This document shows, in pieces, positions 54,001 through 63,198 of a stretch of DNA of 64,000 nucleotides. The notes below the pieces were generated by a model. That model did no database searches. It saw only the letters and a program-made list of their open reading frames with translations, and was not told where the DNA came from. How positions within the stretch are numbered: the stretch's first letter is position 1; each line of letters starts with the position of its first letter. Position numbers and translations under genes: made by a program. Origin of the DNA: Zhengitettix transpicula (Eukaryota; Arthropoda; Insecta; Orthoptera; Tetrigidae); the NCBI GenBank assembly GCA_037074705.1, contig CM073595.1, positions 50,029,639 through 50,093,638 on the forward strand, read 5' to 3'.

Positions 54001-57000
54001 TGACTGCAATTTAAAGTAACAATTAACAAATGGTGAATTTTAATTACTTCTGTATCTGTCTAAATTATTTCATACAAGTATTCCTACATGCCAGCAAAAA
54101 GTCTGTCAATTCTTCACAGCTAGTGTTTTTTCTTAATCCATTTCAATTGCTTTTATGTTAGGATTTAATTATGTACAAGCTGTACATACCTATTGCTGTT
54201 GTATGTTTTATACATAAATTATATTTGCTTATAAATTATTTTGCTTCTCTGTAAGCTAACTTTACACAATAATAGTAATTATTATTCTGTGAAAAAGGGG
54301 GATGTATTCACCTTAAACTGTTAACATATAACAACCATTTAAACATACAAAATTAAGTATAAAAGTGAAAATAGAAGTTTGAGGGGTAGCAGCACTAAAA
54401 AATTAAAATAATTGAATTAAAATTTCAATTTATATAATTTGGGGATAAATAAAATAATTTTCAGATAAAAACATAAAATTCTTCAAAATAAAACCTTCAG
54501 TCAAATAGTTTGATGACCTAAACTTGTTACTAAGGCAAAAACTCTGGTTACAAATTTCATCTAAAGCCAAAAAGCTTTCGTTTCAGAAACTCACAGTTTG
54601 GGACTTGCACTACTGCCAATATAAAGTCCTAATATCTATTAAAGCTAACACTTCTATTGCTAATTTCATATTTCACACAATTTTATATCAGCACATCTAA
54701 CTTCTCTCTACGAAACTGGAAGTCAAATTATGAACAAGAGAACCACACACATGAAAATTTATGGATTTAAGACATTTGATAAGGAACATTAGGATTAGAA
54801 GTAGATGTGCACTAAAAATAATGTGTGCATAAAATAGCAGTTCTAATTTACATGAGTTCATTTGGTTAGAAACTGATTTTCATTTGCAATCAGTATTTGA
54901 ATATATTTGGGAGAAATATAACAACAAGCAAACACCTGAAAATAACAGTTTCCCAAAGCAAAAAACGCATTTCTAAAACTAAAATTATCAGATTTTTATG
55001 GAATGACTTTATATATATATATATGTGTATATAGACAAATTTTCAAACGTACATACAAAACTCATAGTTCAACAGTTAACCAAACGTACCTGATCTGTGC
55101 TTGGGGAGCGGCATCTTTCATCTACATCACGAGAATTATTTTCACCTGCATTACGTTTTGGTGATCTTGGTACTCTCTGATATGGATCAGCTGAACCATA
55201 TAAATCAGGTGTACCCATATTCATTAAACAGGTCCTTTGAACTATATCAATGATAACAATACCAGCTTCATTGCCATAAGCCATTCTGCAATAATAACAA
55301 AAATCATACTGTGAAACCAAAGATTAATTAACAAGTTTCATAAATAGATACATATTTGATATTTTTAAACTGAAAAATACCCCATTCAAATATGTACACT
55401 TGGCTCATGAAAAAGAAATGCAATAATAATGGGAAGAAATAAGTCTACTAATTTATTAGTTCCATATCCAACAATGGAAAATGACAGCTCTAAGACCTTG
55501 CAGATTTATTATAAATATATGTTTTAACCATTCTCCCTTGAATGGGAATGGTATTAGCCATATTTGGGAGGTACTGAAGTATTAGAATGCTTCTAAATAA
55601 TATCTACAAAGATTAGTAATTTATATAGTGCATTTCATTATTTAAATCTGTTTTAGAAAATAATTAAATAAATATTTCTGAAACAAACCAATATCTATGA
55701 TCTAAACTCAGTAGTTGTGGATGCCAGTATGGCACAATTCACATTTTCCTAATCTTGAATAGATGAATTTGTACTTCATTTTGTTCCTTTAACTGGTAAA
55801 TTATATAATTCAAAAAGCATACTAGCAATCCATAAAGGGCTTTCCTGAAATGTGTTCTTATGCAAATTTATTTATTTTTAATTCATTTCCACAGTCATTC
55901 TTCATCACACTGGATTTTCGCTCACTAAAGACCAAAATTTTATATTTAAAAATAATAGTAATAAGAAAGATAGCCAAATACAGATATTATAGTGTTGTGT
56001 TTATATTATCACTTCTTTTGTCTGTGTTTGGCTATATTTCTTATTATTAATTTTCAATCAGACAAATTTTTCTTTTTAAAAATTATGTAAATCAGATGAT
56101 TTAGATTTGAATTTAAATATTTTAAAATAATTAAGCAATTATTTTGAAATTAGTTATCAAAATGTGTATTCCAAATTTTTACATTCAATAAATTACATCT
56201 GGCTAGATACTTTAAATTTTTATGGAATTGGTGGAAAAATTTTATAGAGGTATCAAAAAAATATTATATCATGTCTTCATATCAAATAAAATGTATACAA
56301 ACTATTGACACTGTGTTCAAAGAGTGACAGAGAAAATAAGAATTGTGAATCATATATGTCTCATTAACATACTTACAGGCCATAAGAAGAATTTATACTA
56401 AGAGCTGTTATCTGTCCAGGTGGTTCTCCATTAACAGAAGGGGTAATACATACAAGATAAGCTTGAAAACCTGGGGGTTTTTTCTGTTGACCTTGACGAA
56501 CTTTCAATTGTGAACTATTCTCTATGGAAGATGCCTGAAATGATAAATAATGTTGCATGTTATGCAGATATATATATGATTGAAGACAAATGTTTCCAAA
56601 CTATTTTCTCAATTGATGTTTTGATAGTGACATTATGTTTTCCCAAATTATCAGTATAAGTTAAATAAAACTTTTGATTGAAATTATAAATTAATAATAA
56701 TACACAAACAAGATTGACTGTTTGACCAACTTCAATTAACAAGTACTCTATTCAGAAAATTAACAACACACTTAAAAAATGTAGCATAAAACACTACTTA
56801 AATTTCATATAGTGCACTTGAGCTATTACACTACATATTTTATCCATCTAATATTCAAAACCTTGGATATTATATTACAGAATATTTACTAACAAATACC
56901 TTTTTGCTTTCACTTTCTGATGAATCATTTTTGGAAGCCATACTTAAGCTTGGCCTGGGAGGGTATTCATATTCAGGAGAACATTCATCTTCATCAGTCA

Positions 57001-60000
57001 CGTCATATAGAATTGGAACCTCTAGCAACTGTAAATGACAAATGACATTAGCTTATTATTGTAGTTTTGAGACTTACATATAATTATTTAATTTTAAGTT
57101 TGAGGAACCAACCTTTTCTAATTTCAGGTTATTAGCAGGGTGGTATTATTTTTGAAAACTTATATTTAGTCTTCAATAGAAAGCTAAGGATAATGAAAGA
57201 AAAAGGATTAAATTTCATTGGTTTGGGATAAGGAATTATTGAGGCTAAATTTTTAAAATTATTGCTTACATTTCTGTCACTTTATACTTAAATGTTTGAG
57301 AAGTAATAATCAACAAAACCATTCACATCAGTAGTTATTTTTTTAATGGATACTTACTATTGAAGTTGTAGCTAAAGCTTTTTATTAAAGCATAGTTTTC
57401 ACATCACTACATTAGAAAAGTTAACATTAAAAGCATTATTTGAATAATATCCCTTCTTCAGAAACATAAAATCAGTTTATTGATGAATTACTTTTGAAAA
57501 CTTTTGAATAAAATGCTGATTACTACAATTATGTTTTCAGTTTGTAAAGAGACTAAAGGACTGTGAAAGAAACTCAAGAGCAGTAAAAACTTTGGAATCA
57601 AATAATTAATATTAATAATACACCAACACATAAATTGTATAGGTCATTTTAACACATAATAACTGATGTTTATTAAAGGAAGTGGAAATATTGTTGAAAA
57701 GAATTGAATTTTATAAATTAAAATCATGAGATAAACAAATAAATAAAAGTACTTAAAATGGTTTTTTAGAGGTAAAGAAATAATAAAAATCTGATTATCA
57801 TAAAATATTGGTTACTACCTAAATGTACTCACATAAGTTTCAGAAACAGATTCTTGCTTCCGAAATTTGAAAAGAATAACATGACTACTTGCTCCAGCGA
57901 CACACAATTTCCTACTCTCCGGACAGAGTGAGATAAGCTGAATAGCAAATGGATCATCTTCAACACCATCAACACTTTTTGACTTAGGTTTTTCAAAAAC
58001 TTTTGCAGTTTTTAGTTTGTATAGAACCTGCAAAGTTCCTGCAGATGCATCCCAAAATTTTATACTTCCATCTGCATGACTGCAATCAAAGTATGTTAAA
58101 AAACATTAACTCATTTTCAATTTGAAAACATTCTGAATATCATGATAGCATTACTGCTTTTCTCTTACCCTGTAAGAATAATTTCATAGTAACTGCAAGA
58201 AGTTGAACTCCACTCCCCACCACTTAAAGGCCATTCTTTTTCACTGAACCCTGTACGACTTTTAGCACGAGCGCCAACCGAGTAAAATGCGGGAATTAAA
58301 TCAGAGGGGCAGTCAGCAAGATAAGTGCAACATGTAACAGGTGACTCATGGATATCCATGGGGTATGGGTTTTCAAAGCAAGGATAACCTGTTGTAAGCA
58401 AGTCTATAACAACCAAGTCATTATGTAGCAGCACCACAATAGCATAGGGCTCTTGGAAATCTGAAAGAGTACGAAAACATAAGAATTACTGTATTCTTTG
58501 TGTTGTCATTTAATAAATAAATAAAACCAGAGTGAAGAAACTTGAACAGAATGTGATATTGAACCAAACTATAGAACTTCAGAACCCAAAACATAATTTA
58601 CAATTTAGTAATAACTTATATCAGACAATTTCAAAGAAAGTATCTCAAGGATCAAAATAATTACTATTTATGCATAATATAAATTATAAACACACATAAT
58701 ATTATAAAGTTAATTTTTTAATGATATACTTTAAATTAATTAAATTTATGGGTTCACCGTTTTTTCTAATTTCATACAAATGAAGAAAGTCAACCTTCCT
58801 ATCAAAATATTTTCCTATTGTTACCTATGAATATTTGATAAAGTGTTACAATTTTGACTATACATATATCTTACCACTTGTCCACGGACTCTCACATAAT
58901 GTAATAAAATCTACAACGTTATGTTCCATTTCTAATACAGTTGTAGTTTTTCCATGTATTACAGTAATACTAGGAGTACGGCCAGCTTTGTCATAAGTTA
59001 ATCCTCCAGAAAATATTATATATGACTCCCTGTAAAATAGTTGCAATACTCTGAGTATACAGCAATAATAATTCACAAAATTATTTCAAGAAATTATTGA
59101 TTTTCCAGACTTTTAATAGATCTTAAATTAATTTTGTAATAGATATTAACATACCCTGTCCTTGATGTTTTCCATTCAACTTTCTGAATTGCTTTACAAC
59201 TTTCCAATTTTCCATCCTTATTTGTTTTTGCTGGAACAGAAAAAAGAAAGTTATATTTTGCTCTCTTCTCCTTCAGTATATAAGGATAGTAATACCACCC
59301 ATTTTAAACCAACAAGTTCATGAAATAACAATTCACTTACAAAAAAATTTACATTAAAGAGATTATCTCAAGTTGTCAACAGAGCATGTTTACAATGAAA
59401 TAAATCAAATCATGCTACTTGTATAGACATATATAGGTATTGCATTTTCTGTCATATGGATAATATATATAAATTATATATACACATTATAAATTATATA
59501 TGAAATAAGATTGCATAATTAAAAATTGTGCCAAAGAGAAAAATGATAAAGTGAAACTACACTTCATTAATATAAGTTCCTACCATGAGGATGAGAAACA
59601 TTGGTAGGCTTAGGAGCTTGTCTGCTAGCCCAGGTGGTAAGTGATCCATCAGTATGGCTGCACATGAACTGTTTTCCTTCATGGTGCCAGGAAATGGACT
59701 TAAGTGGTTCAGTTGACTGACACCGCAAATCAGCTGTCCTTGTTCTTAGGTCCCAAAGCACTATTTGTCCTGATTCGTAGCCAATCAGCAACTGTGGAGA
59801 AATTAAGTTATTAAATTAAATTCAATATTTTCATAACATAATGATTATACTACCCACAATTTTCAATTTACAAACAGTTACAGCAAACCATTCCTCATAC
59901 CTCATGCCAAAATTACTTCTGAAGTATTTTTCATTAATGCATACAGAGTATAGAAGAGGACTGTGAAATTTATACCCAATCTTCATGGTGGTTTTCCCTT

Positions 60001-60681
60001 CTATTATCCTTTCTCTACAATGTCTACATAAGAATTGTGTGTCAATTAAACTTACATTTATGTATCAAATCATGTTGTTTGGACTTGATTGTGTTACACA
60101 AAATCCCTTGGCTTCTTTGAGTGGGACAACTCAAACTGGAGGAACTTGCTTTATCGATATTGTCTAAATTCTCAAAGTTGCAAGAAAAAAGTGGCTCTAT
60201 ACTACTTGAGATTATGTTAATTCCATATAGAGTTAGACTACACATAAAAACAATGGATCATCGTGAAGAACATTTACATAAAATTTCTAAATAAAAAACT
60301 AAATTTCCTGGTACACACCAAATAATTTATCTGCTTCTTAGCCAAGTCTCTCAAAATCTATAAAAAGGCTGTACGAGATGACTTTCCCATTTTTAGTTTT
60401 AGAAGAAACCTTGCAAATGCTTTATTTTGATAAAAAATAGAGATAGGCAAAACCTAAAAGTGAACTCAAGGAATAATGCATATATTTATTTGCATAAATT
60501 GGTAATGTAACATAAAAATATTCGAAACAGTTTCAAAGCAATTCGAAGATTCGTTAAACGGAATAGAAAATTAAACAATGCTTAAAAATTATACTAAAAC
60601 AACAATAATTTGCTTACCTTGCTAGCGTCCAGTGGATTATCACTCAGGTGAATAACGGGACCAGGATGGGTCTTCCTGGAT
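27351..60681 (-). CDS. Tomosyn: Tomosyn (syntaxin-binding protein 5 family), 5' exons missing
   Basis: Cytosolic regulator of exocytosis. Its C-terminal R-SNARE binds syntaxin/SNAP-25 in place of synaptobrevin and inhibits vesicle priming. Exons in transcript order: 60618-60681, 59584-59791, 59155-59230, 58875-59029, 58169-58460, 57833-58079, 56900-57028, 56377-56534, 55090-55285, 50836-51859, 40997-41113, 40274-40396, 39577-39699, 39227-39430, 38314-38422, cassette 34238-34321, 30135-30230, 28330-28454, 27351-27619. All phases agree: 1265 codons plus stop with the cassette, 1237 without. Diagnostic segments include WHHEGKQFMCSH, FSGGLTYDKAGR, FENPYPMDIHESPVTC, HADGSIKFWDASAGTLQ, LWVGTSLGSVL, EKQARVVALPSHNC, FFKGLFGGG and the tail KDKKWYQL. 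WD40/LGL blades precede a long Ser-rich linker. The first complete codon encodes Ser before RKTHPGPVIHLSD, so about 200 upstream residues of the propeller are missing and probably lie beyond the window. Confidence 0.95.
28997..29001. other. Left target-site duplication of hAT element (part)
   Basis: The full 8-bp duplication CTTTCAAT spans 28994-29001 on the left and 29711-29718 on the right, both identical. It marks exact insertion boundaries in a tomosyn intron. Confidence 0.85.
29002..29710. mobile_element. Non-autonomous hAT element with intact target duplication
   Basis: The left end begins CAGTGGCAGATCAAG; the right end, reverse-complemented, begins CAGTGGCAGCTCATGAG. Both have a subterminal TATGTGCTA block. 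Flanking 8-mers CTTTCAAT are identical, diagnostic for hAT transposition. The interior (709 bp) has an 81-codon plus-strand frame at 29181-29426 that I do not recognise as transposase, and no catalytic domain. It is inside the tomosyn intron between the exons at 30135-30230 and 28330-28454. Confidence 0.8.
30135..30230 (-). CDS. Tomosyn: Tomosyn exon following the cassette
   Basis: Reads IARTFCFSNRGHGLYLCSPT, then EVQKFTVSSEF, matching the conserved 'ARTFCF.N.G..LY..SPTE.Q' blade of tomosyn. Its first base completes either AG|G (Arg, cassette skipped) or CA|G (Gln, cassette included), so both splice forms stay in frame. Confidence 0.95.
31985..32150 (+). repeat. Diverged copy of the palindrome-forming repeat unit
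   Basis: Aligns by eye with the unit at 43721-43870: CCTGATAAAGGAGGCTAACG, CCTCCAAAAAATTC, then TTTCAGGTAAGCCACCATGT, then TCTCTCTTTACTTTCCATAC. The GGAGGC/GCCTCC stem is intact but the GAAA after it has become AAAA. A (TA)n tract follows, as in the other copies. Confidence 0.6.
34238..34321 (-). CDS. Tomosyn: Tomosyn in-frame 84-nt cassette exon
   Basis: Acceptor TTAACAG and donor CAGTAAGT flank 84 bases that read FQTTKQGIVDPMLSIWG, then QQMFVNEDTD. The codon split at the left junction is AG|T (Ser) and at the right CA|G (Gln). Inclusion adds 28 residues between ...LPLADL and IARTFCF; skipping joins AG|G and yields Arg in the same frame. It inserts in the C-terminal propeller, a region where insect tomosyn is reported to be alternatively spliced; whether it corresponds to a known isoform exon needs comparison. 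Confidence 0.8.
35164..35864 (+). mobile_element. Internally deleted mariner element
   Basis: Terminal inverted repeats: left TACGAGGGTGAATCGAATAT, right (reverse complement) CACGAGGGTGAATCAAATGT, followed by matching AAACRAGACTT. They are flanked by TA on each side (35162-35163, 35865-35866), the Tc1/mariner target duplication, within a (TA)n stretch. The transposase is present only as its N-terminal helix-turn-helix part and its extreme C-terminus. It can only move with help from a full-length relative. It sits in a tomosyn intron, opposite to the gene. Confidence 0.9.
35254..35800 (+). pseudogene. Mariner transposase with catalytic domain deleted
   Basis: The N-terminal frame 35254-35652 begins near MSEQEVPPPIAQRIVIKFL and contains the DNA-binding helix-turn-helix (RVFAWHKQF, IAIEVGISYGS, LGYCKVCARWVP). 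Directly after, in another frame, comes FLDNEVEAYVRNWL, then SFYVEGIKKLPIRW, then SGDYVEK and a stop, the usual end of mariner transposase. The D,D34D catalytic core between them is gone, so the protein cannot catalyse transposition. Confidence 0.85.
36341..36585 (+). mobile_element. Small inverted-repeat element with 14-bp target duplication
   Basis: Flanked by GAATCCAATAAGTA (36327-36340) and GAATCTAATAAGTA (36586-36599), differing at one base. Long terminal arms face each other: left GAAGTGATAATATAAATACC + ACACAATGTTTCTGGAAG; right CTTCCAGAAACATTGTGTGG + TATTTATATTATCACT. It ends in AATCAGATGTATATTTTC. Near the right arm, CTGAAGA (36467-36473) and GAAAC (36491-36495) surround GGAA/TTCC, a hammerhead-like order. 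A variable, long target duplication argues for target-primed retrotransposition rather than a cut-and-paste transposon. Confidence 0.7.
37195..37222. repeat. Compound (TC)n(AC)n microsatellite
   Basis: CT repeats run directly into CA repeats in a tomosyn intron. Confidence 0.9.
37656..37862. repeat. Nested foldback element with internal (TA)n
   Basis: Outer arms 37656-37719 and 37799-37862 are nearly perfect inverted copies of 64 bp (AAGTTGAAAGTTATGGTGGA..., ending CTGGAATAGTGAAACATG). Between them a shorter third, inverted copy of the arm's inner half (about 37736-37766) makes a second hairpin, then (TA)n at 37766-37797. No target duplication was identified and no coding capacity is seen. 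It lies in a tomosyn intron. Confidence 0.75.
38869..38914. repeat. (TA)n microsatellite
   Basis: About 23 TA units in the intron between tomosyn exons 39227-39430 and 38314-38422. Confidence 0.95.
43510..43560. repeat. (TA)n tract left of first palindrome
   Basis: Uninterrupted TA dinucleotides abutting the left arm of the palindrome at 43561. Confidence 0.95.
43561..43870. repeat. Perfect palindrome, 150-bp arms, 10-bp spacer
   Basis: Arms 43561-43710 and 43721-43870 are reverse complements with no mismatch found by eye; the spacer is GGCCGGCTGC. Each arm is one copy of a repeat unit starting (from the centre) GGTGCACGGAATGGTGTAAC and ending CTATCCTTTCCATACCAATAT. It contains CTGAAGA, GGAGGC-TGAGA-GCCTCC, GAAA, and later TTTCAGGTAAGCC. 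It can fold into a long hairpin or cruciform. It lies in the roughly 9.7-kb tomosyn intron between exons 50836-51859 and 40997-41113. Confidence 0.9.
43901..43954. repeat. (TA)n tract between repeat units
   Basis: Long TA run following GACAATGTCACATTCTCACT, which recurs inverted next to the tract ending at 44352. Confidence 0.95.
44115..44290 (+). repeat. Single diverged unit of the palindrome family
   Basis: Same unit in plus orientation: CCGGTGCACAGAATGGTGTA, then CTGAAGAAGGTGACTGACAG, then CCTCCGAAAATTTTAAG, then TTTCAGGTAAGCCACAACCT. It ends CTCTCCTCATCGTGACTTAT before a TA tract. Several substitutions separate it from the perfect-palindrome arms, including ones that break the GGAGGC stem. 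Confidence 0.8.
44290..44352. repeat. (TA)n tract between repeat units
   Basis: Long TA run between the diverged unit and the second palindrome. Confidence 0.95.
44383..44717. repeat. Second palindrome, about 167-bp arms, 1-bp spacer
   Basis: Arms 44383-44549 and 44551-44717 are reverse complements around a single C at 44550. The arms are the same unit as the first palindrome with a GTCGCCG/CGGCGAC variant, extended at the centre by CCGGCCGGCTGCGGACTGC. Left of it, TATTGTAATAGTGAGAATGT is the inverse of the sequence at 43871-43902, so the two palindromes are themselves related by inversion. Confidence 0.9.
44714..44739. repeat. (TA)n tract right of second palindrome
   Basis: Followed by TCATAAGTCACGATGAGGAG, the inverse of the end of the unit at 44115-44290. 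Confidence 0.9.
44795..44875 (-). repeat. tRNA-derived SINE head or tRNA pseudogene
   Basis: On the minus strand a box A-like TGGTTCAGTCTG (44849-44860) and a perfect box B GGTTCAATTCC (44804-44814) are spaced as in a tRNA promoter. GTAGAGCATATTTGGATACA between them resembles a D-arm/anticodon region, but no full cloverleaf with a paired acceptor stem was found. The sequence after box B continues into CCCTGCCTTGTCAAATATTT, a SINE-like body. Most likely a SINE head with pol III promoter elements. Confidence 0.55.
44996..45254 (-). mobile_element. Small inverted-repeat element with 13-bp target duplication
   Basis: Flanked by identical GATATCTATATAA at 44983-44995 and 45255-45267. Arms: left GTTAGCCAATTCAGACAAAA, then GTGATAATATAAATACCACA; right the inverse. 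The right end has AATCAGATGTAAATTTTTTC as in the 36.3-kb copy. Same family as 36341-36585. The minus strand of the left arm carries CTGGCAAAAGGG...CCCAGAAA, a decayed form of the hammerhead-like core with the GGG/CCC stem kept. Confidence 0.75.
45280..45440 (+). repeat. Old diverged copy of the palindrome-family unit
   Basis: Alignable by eye: CTTCCTTCCTGACCAAGTGG, GCTCAGGCCCTCAAAAATTT, then ATTTCAGTTAAGCCGGCATC, TCTCTTTCATATTCAAATGT and GACCATGTCACATATATA. The hairpin stem persists as GTGGGC/GCCCTC, with one base pair changed on both sides relative to GGAGGC/GCCTCC. Confidence 0.55.
47941..48042. repeat. Long (TA)n microsatellite with AATAT interruptions
   Basis: About 100 bp of TA with two TAATATA interruptions in the large tomosyn intron. 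Confidence 0.95.
49466..49552 (-). CDS. Tomosyn: Candidate 87-nt tomosyn exon in the hypervariable linker
   Basis: In the intron between the large exon and 40997-41113 there is a GC-richer island (about 49270-49590) open on the minus strand for over 100 codons. Acceptor AATGTAG at 49553 and donor GTATGAGT below 49466 define an 87-nt exon reading AGSTCSPRARPPEPVRRSKS, then QGTRKLHK. It takes A| from the upstream exon and gives T| to the downstream one, so it stays in frame either way. The Pro/Arg/Ser-rich content and position fit the alternatively spliced linker of tomosyns. An alternative donor (CCCAAG|GTACCC) would give a shorter form. Not proven; a plus-strand frame through the island (proline-rich, 49267-49449) also exists. 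Confidence 0.45.
50836..51859 (-). CDS. Tomosyn: Tomosyn large exon: hypervariable Ser/Glu-rich linker
   Basis: A 1024-nt exon, much larger than the others, beginning VVSSRDTGKCIEPPVLPVDA and ending PPSFGNLMRRL before donor GTAAGT; without splicing it would stop after SKFEKI. It encodes a mostly disordered linker rich in Ser, Glu and Lys with basic SHTWKNFSLKKKLSRVDQKF and KPIRPPRKDSKIKVDRRDGR patches and a conserved-looking RRDGRLLSVPNIMFHKPDHS segment. In vertebrate tomosyns this zone between the two propellers is the hypervariable, phosphorylated, alternatively spliced region. Phosphorylation is inferred only. Confidence 0.9.
51860..55089 (-). other. Tomosyn intron; nothing else recognised
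   Basis: AT-rich intron between exons 55090-55285 and 50836-51859. Apart from the poly-C tract and a short TA run at 55011-55031 no element or exon was recognised; short open frames show no codon bias. Confidence 0.55.
52181..52190. repeat. Poly-C tract
   Basis: Ten consecutive C in a tomosyn intron; likely to cause sequencing length errors. Confidence 0.85.
55954..56074. mobile_element. Shortened copy of the inverted-repeat element family
   Basis: Flanked by TTTAAAAAT at 55945-55953 and 56075-56083. Arms AATAAGAAAGATAGCCAAAT and TTTGGCTATATTTCTTATTA face each other, and AATTTTCAATCAGACAAATT sits at the right end as in the other copies. The central part with the hammerhead-like core is missing, so this is a deletion derivative. 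Confidence 0.6.
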
Positions 60682-60918
60682 CTGAAAAGGCAATTTCCAT
60701 TATTATAATAGCAGAACACGTATTTCTACGCAAAGTGTTGAATTATTAACGACCACAGACAGATAGAAATGATTTACGAGCTGAGCGTAAACATATGAAT
60801 ATAACTACGTCCAACTACATAAGCAAACGTCTCTCCAGAGTTTGTTTCAGTCAGATATTTACGGATATTTTCTTTATTAAAAAAGAAATAGACATCTGTC
60901 TAAAGATATTAGACTTAC

Positions 60919-60992
60919 ATTCCATCCAGATAAGGGCACAGTGAAATCATATTTATTTTAATTTTACAATGTATGAGCTGAACGAACGTCAT
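60919..60992 (-). CDS. Tomosyn: Candidate alternative first exon of tomosyn
   Basis: ATG at 60992 (second ATG at 60950) opens MTFVQLIHCKIKINMISLCP then YLDG and two bases before donor AT|GTAAGT. The split codon AT|A joins in frame to the first recognised tomosyn exon (60618-60681). Upstream is GC-richer DNA with a GA-repeat. Such a start would make a form lacking the N-terminal blades. A 24-codon frame with a matching donor phase can arise by chance, so this is weak. Confidence 0.25.
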
Positions 60993-61147
60993 GTGCAAGA
61001 CGAAATTCAAAGAGTCCTTATCTAACGCTTATTTTGAACACGAACAGTCAACGAATAATGGGTATTTTGTAACAACGTAATGACAGATGTTTTATAAAGG
61101 CGAACCACCACCTGAAAAACGGAACACGACGGTTGGGTACACAATTT

Positions 61148-61168
61148 AGAGAGAGAGAGAGAGAGAGC
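61148..61168. repeat. (GA)n tract
   Basis: About ten GA units followed by GCGCG, just upstream (in tomosyn sense) of the candidate first exon. GA repeats can bind GAGA-type factors in insect promoters; here that is only a possibility. Confidence 0.7.
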
Positions 61169-61376
61169 GCGATTCTATTTGGCCCGGTCATTGGTACCAT
61201 AACTTTTAAAAAAGTTTAAATAATTTCTAATTTAATCGTGAACAACTACAACCGCAATTTGATTTGAAAGCATTCTTCGATTTTTATTATCAGAACTGAG
61301 CAATGAGAAAATTCTGATATATATAAAAAGCAGTTCTCGGGATTCCAACCGGGTGAATACATTGAAATAACACGAC

Positions 61377-61409
61377 GTTTCGACGGCGGTCACTGCCACC
61401 ATCTTCAAG
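61377..61409 (-). ncRNA. Hammerhead-like core in a Penelope-type terminal fragment
   Basis: Minus strand: CTTGAAGATGGTGGCAGTGA, CCGCCGTC, GAAACGTCGTG. GGTGG and CCGCC can pair as stem II. The first base of the CTGA box is changed (TTGA). The downstream GAAACGTCGTGTTATTTCA resembles the sequence after the same motif at 36491 and 1913. The surrounding block (about 61313-61432) includes a GGTTGGAATCCCGAGAACTG stretch as in terminal repeats of Penelope-like elements. No protein remnant adjoins it. Confidence 0.4.
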
Positions 61410-61972
61410 TGAAGTGAAGAAATATATATAATCACTATAATAATTACTATAATAATATATACATATATAATTATGCTATGCACAACGAAATTATTACTTG
61501 TCAGATGTATGCGGTTTGATGTCACTACCGATAAAACTAACCTTCTTCCAGTCTCCTTCGGTATGCTTAAGAATTATGTCCTTTCATAGCAGAACACTAA
61601 AGAATTAAACGGCAAGTGTGTCCAAGGATTGGAACACATCCTTAAACAATTTTATCGAGTCGATTGTCGAGTTGAAAAATTCTGAGGGAAAAAGCCTTTG
61701 GTCCATTTGCAAAACGTTCAACTCAGAAACAGTATTTCTCTCTACACATCCGTGCGTAAACGTAGTTATAAAAAAATGGTTGAGGCTTGCGGTTGATTAG
61801 CTTAATTTGTGTACTTCGCCTCGAAAAGTCTGGTCTTCCGTCATGGGGATTGGATTCACATTTTCGCAAATTGGAAGTTAACGCAAAAACATTAAAGACG
61901 AAGTTTTAAAGCGGAAATTTAATTAATTTGTTTATCGCTGTTAGCATAGAGTGGACGAAAGGGAAAACTTAC

Positions 61973-62175
61973 ACGAATTCATCTGGGAGGGCGATATTTA
62001 CGGAGAATTCTTTTTCATATTGGAACACGTTCCGTCCGTCTCGTCTCTGTTTCCGGAGCGTGTTTAATAACAACTTCTTTACTTTGCCGCAGACGTGACA
62101 TGCGCTATCACCAACTGCAGGCTGTTCTCCCCTTTCGTTCGATCCGAGACGGAATCCCGAAACAATGAGTGCCAA
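61973..62175 (-). CDS. Unassigned exon-like frame upstream of tomosyn
   Basis: A 203-nt open stretch from ATG at 62175 to donor TTCGT|GTAAGT, in GC-richer DNA. It reads MALIVSGFRLGSNERGEQPA, then a C-x2-C pair in ACHVCGKVKKLL and a basic region (LRKQRRDGRNVFQYEKEF). The split codon GT|A would continue in frame into the first recognised tomosyn exon. I do not recognise the sequence, and it does not resemble the expected tomosyn propeller start. It may be a chance frame, an untranslated first exon or a transposon piece. Confidence 0.25.
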
Positions 62176-63190
62176 AATACGAGGTTCGTATCTTGTGTGT
62201 CACTTCAGAGTGCGGGACTTTGCAAATCCTGGCGACTGTTCGATTCATGTAACGTAGTAAATAAAATCTGAGACACGTTTGCCCCCTCAAATTTACCAGT
62301 ACTTGAAACTCGTGTGACAATGTGTTGTGGACGACCTATTCATATCCGCGGATTTTTGCTTATAAACATTTACTCTTCATATTGAGTAAACAAACTTTAC
62401 AATGTCACCCTGATTGCTTGCGAGGAAGTTGAGATCCTAGAGAAACGAACACACAAAGGGCCTTGGTTCCGAATCAAACATAGGGCAAACGCTATGTGGC
62501 TGCGTAAAAATATGAGAAAAATCTGAATAGAAAATCAGGGTTCTAAACTTTACTTCGCGTTATAACAAATTTCCGTGCGCAAAACGTAAGTACACTATTA
62601 ATTCTGTCAAATTAAACAGAAACGACGGCGGGGGGAATTATATTATTAATTGTTGCCCGTGTACTTATTTATATAAACACGAAAAAGTAATATAATTCTA
62701 TATTAATCTTTAGTCAAGAAGTTATTTAACCTAAATCTGACTGTTCCTAATTACGTACATACTTTCGACCGATAGTGAATTAATTGAAGAGCTATAAAAT
62801 ACATTGAATTTTATTTCATCAATCCCAACAAACGAACCTCCGAATTTCTTTACGAATAGAATACTTAAATATACTCCTCGAGTAATGCAGGATGTAATTG
62901 TCCCTCAGTCTTCAGACATTACGAAAGATTAAATTGATGAAATTGTTAGCTACATTCACAATATAAACAAATGGCCGCCATATTGGAGTCACTAATATAG
63001 CATGAAAATTAACTTACATTTGCCGCAAGGATCGTAAAGTATTGCGTATTATTTTTTTATCATCATTCGATGGAGTATTACTGGATAAAATTATAGTTTT
63101 TATTCAATGAAAATATTTATGCTTTATTTCATTATGGAAAAAGTAACTATTTCCTTTGTCCGTCGCGTAGTAACGTCACTCTCTGTCGCG

Positions 63191-63198
63191 TGACGTCA
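63191..63198. promoter_or_regulatory. CRE-like palindrome TGACGTCA
   Basis: TGACGTCA in CGCGTGACGTCATGG, preceded by a related AACGTCAC about 20 bases upstream, followed by GGCGCGC. A GGCCGCCATATTGG element lies near 62973. CRE plus GC-rich sequence suggests a promoter, but no transcript start is evident. Confidence 0.3.
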
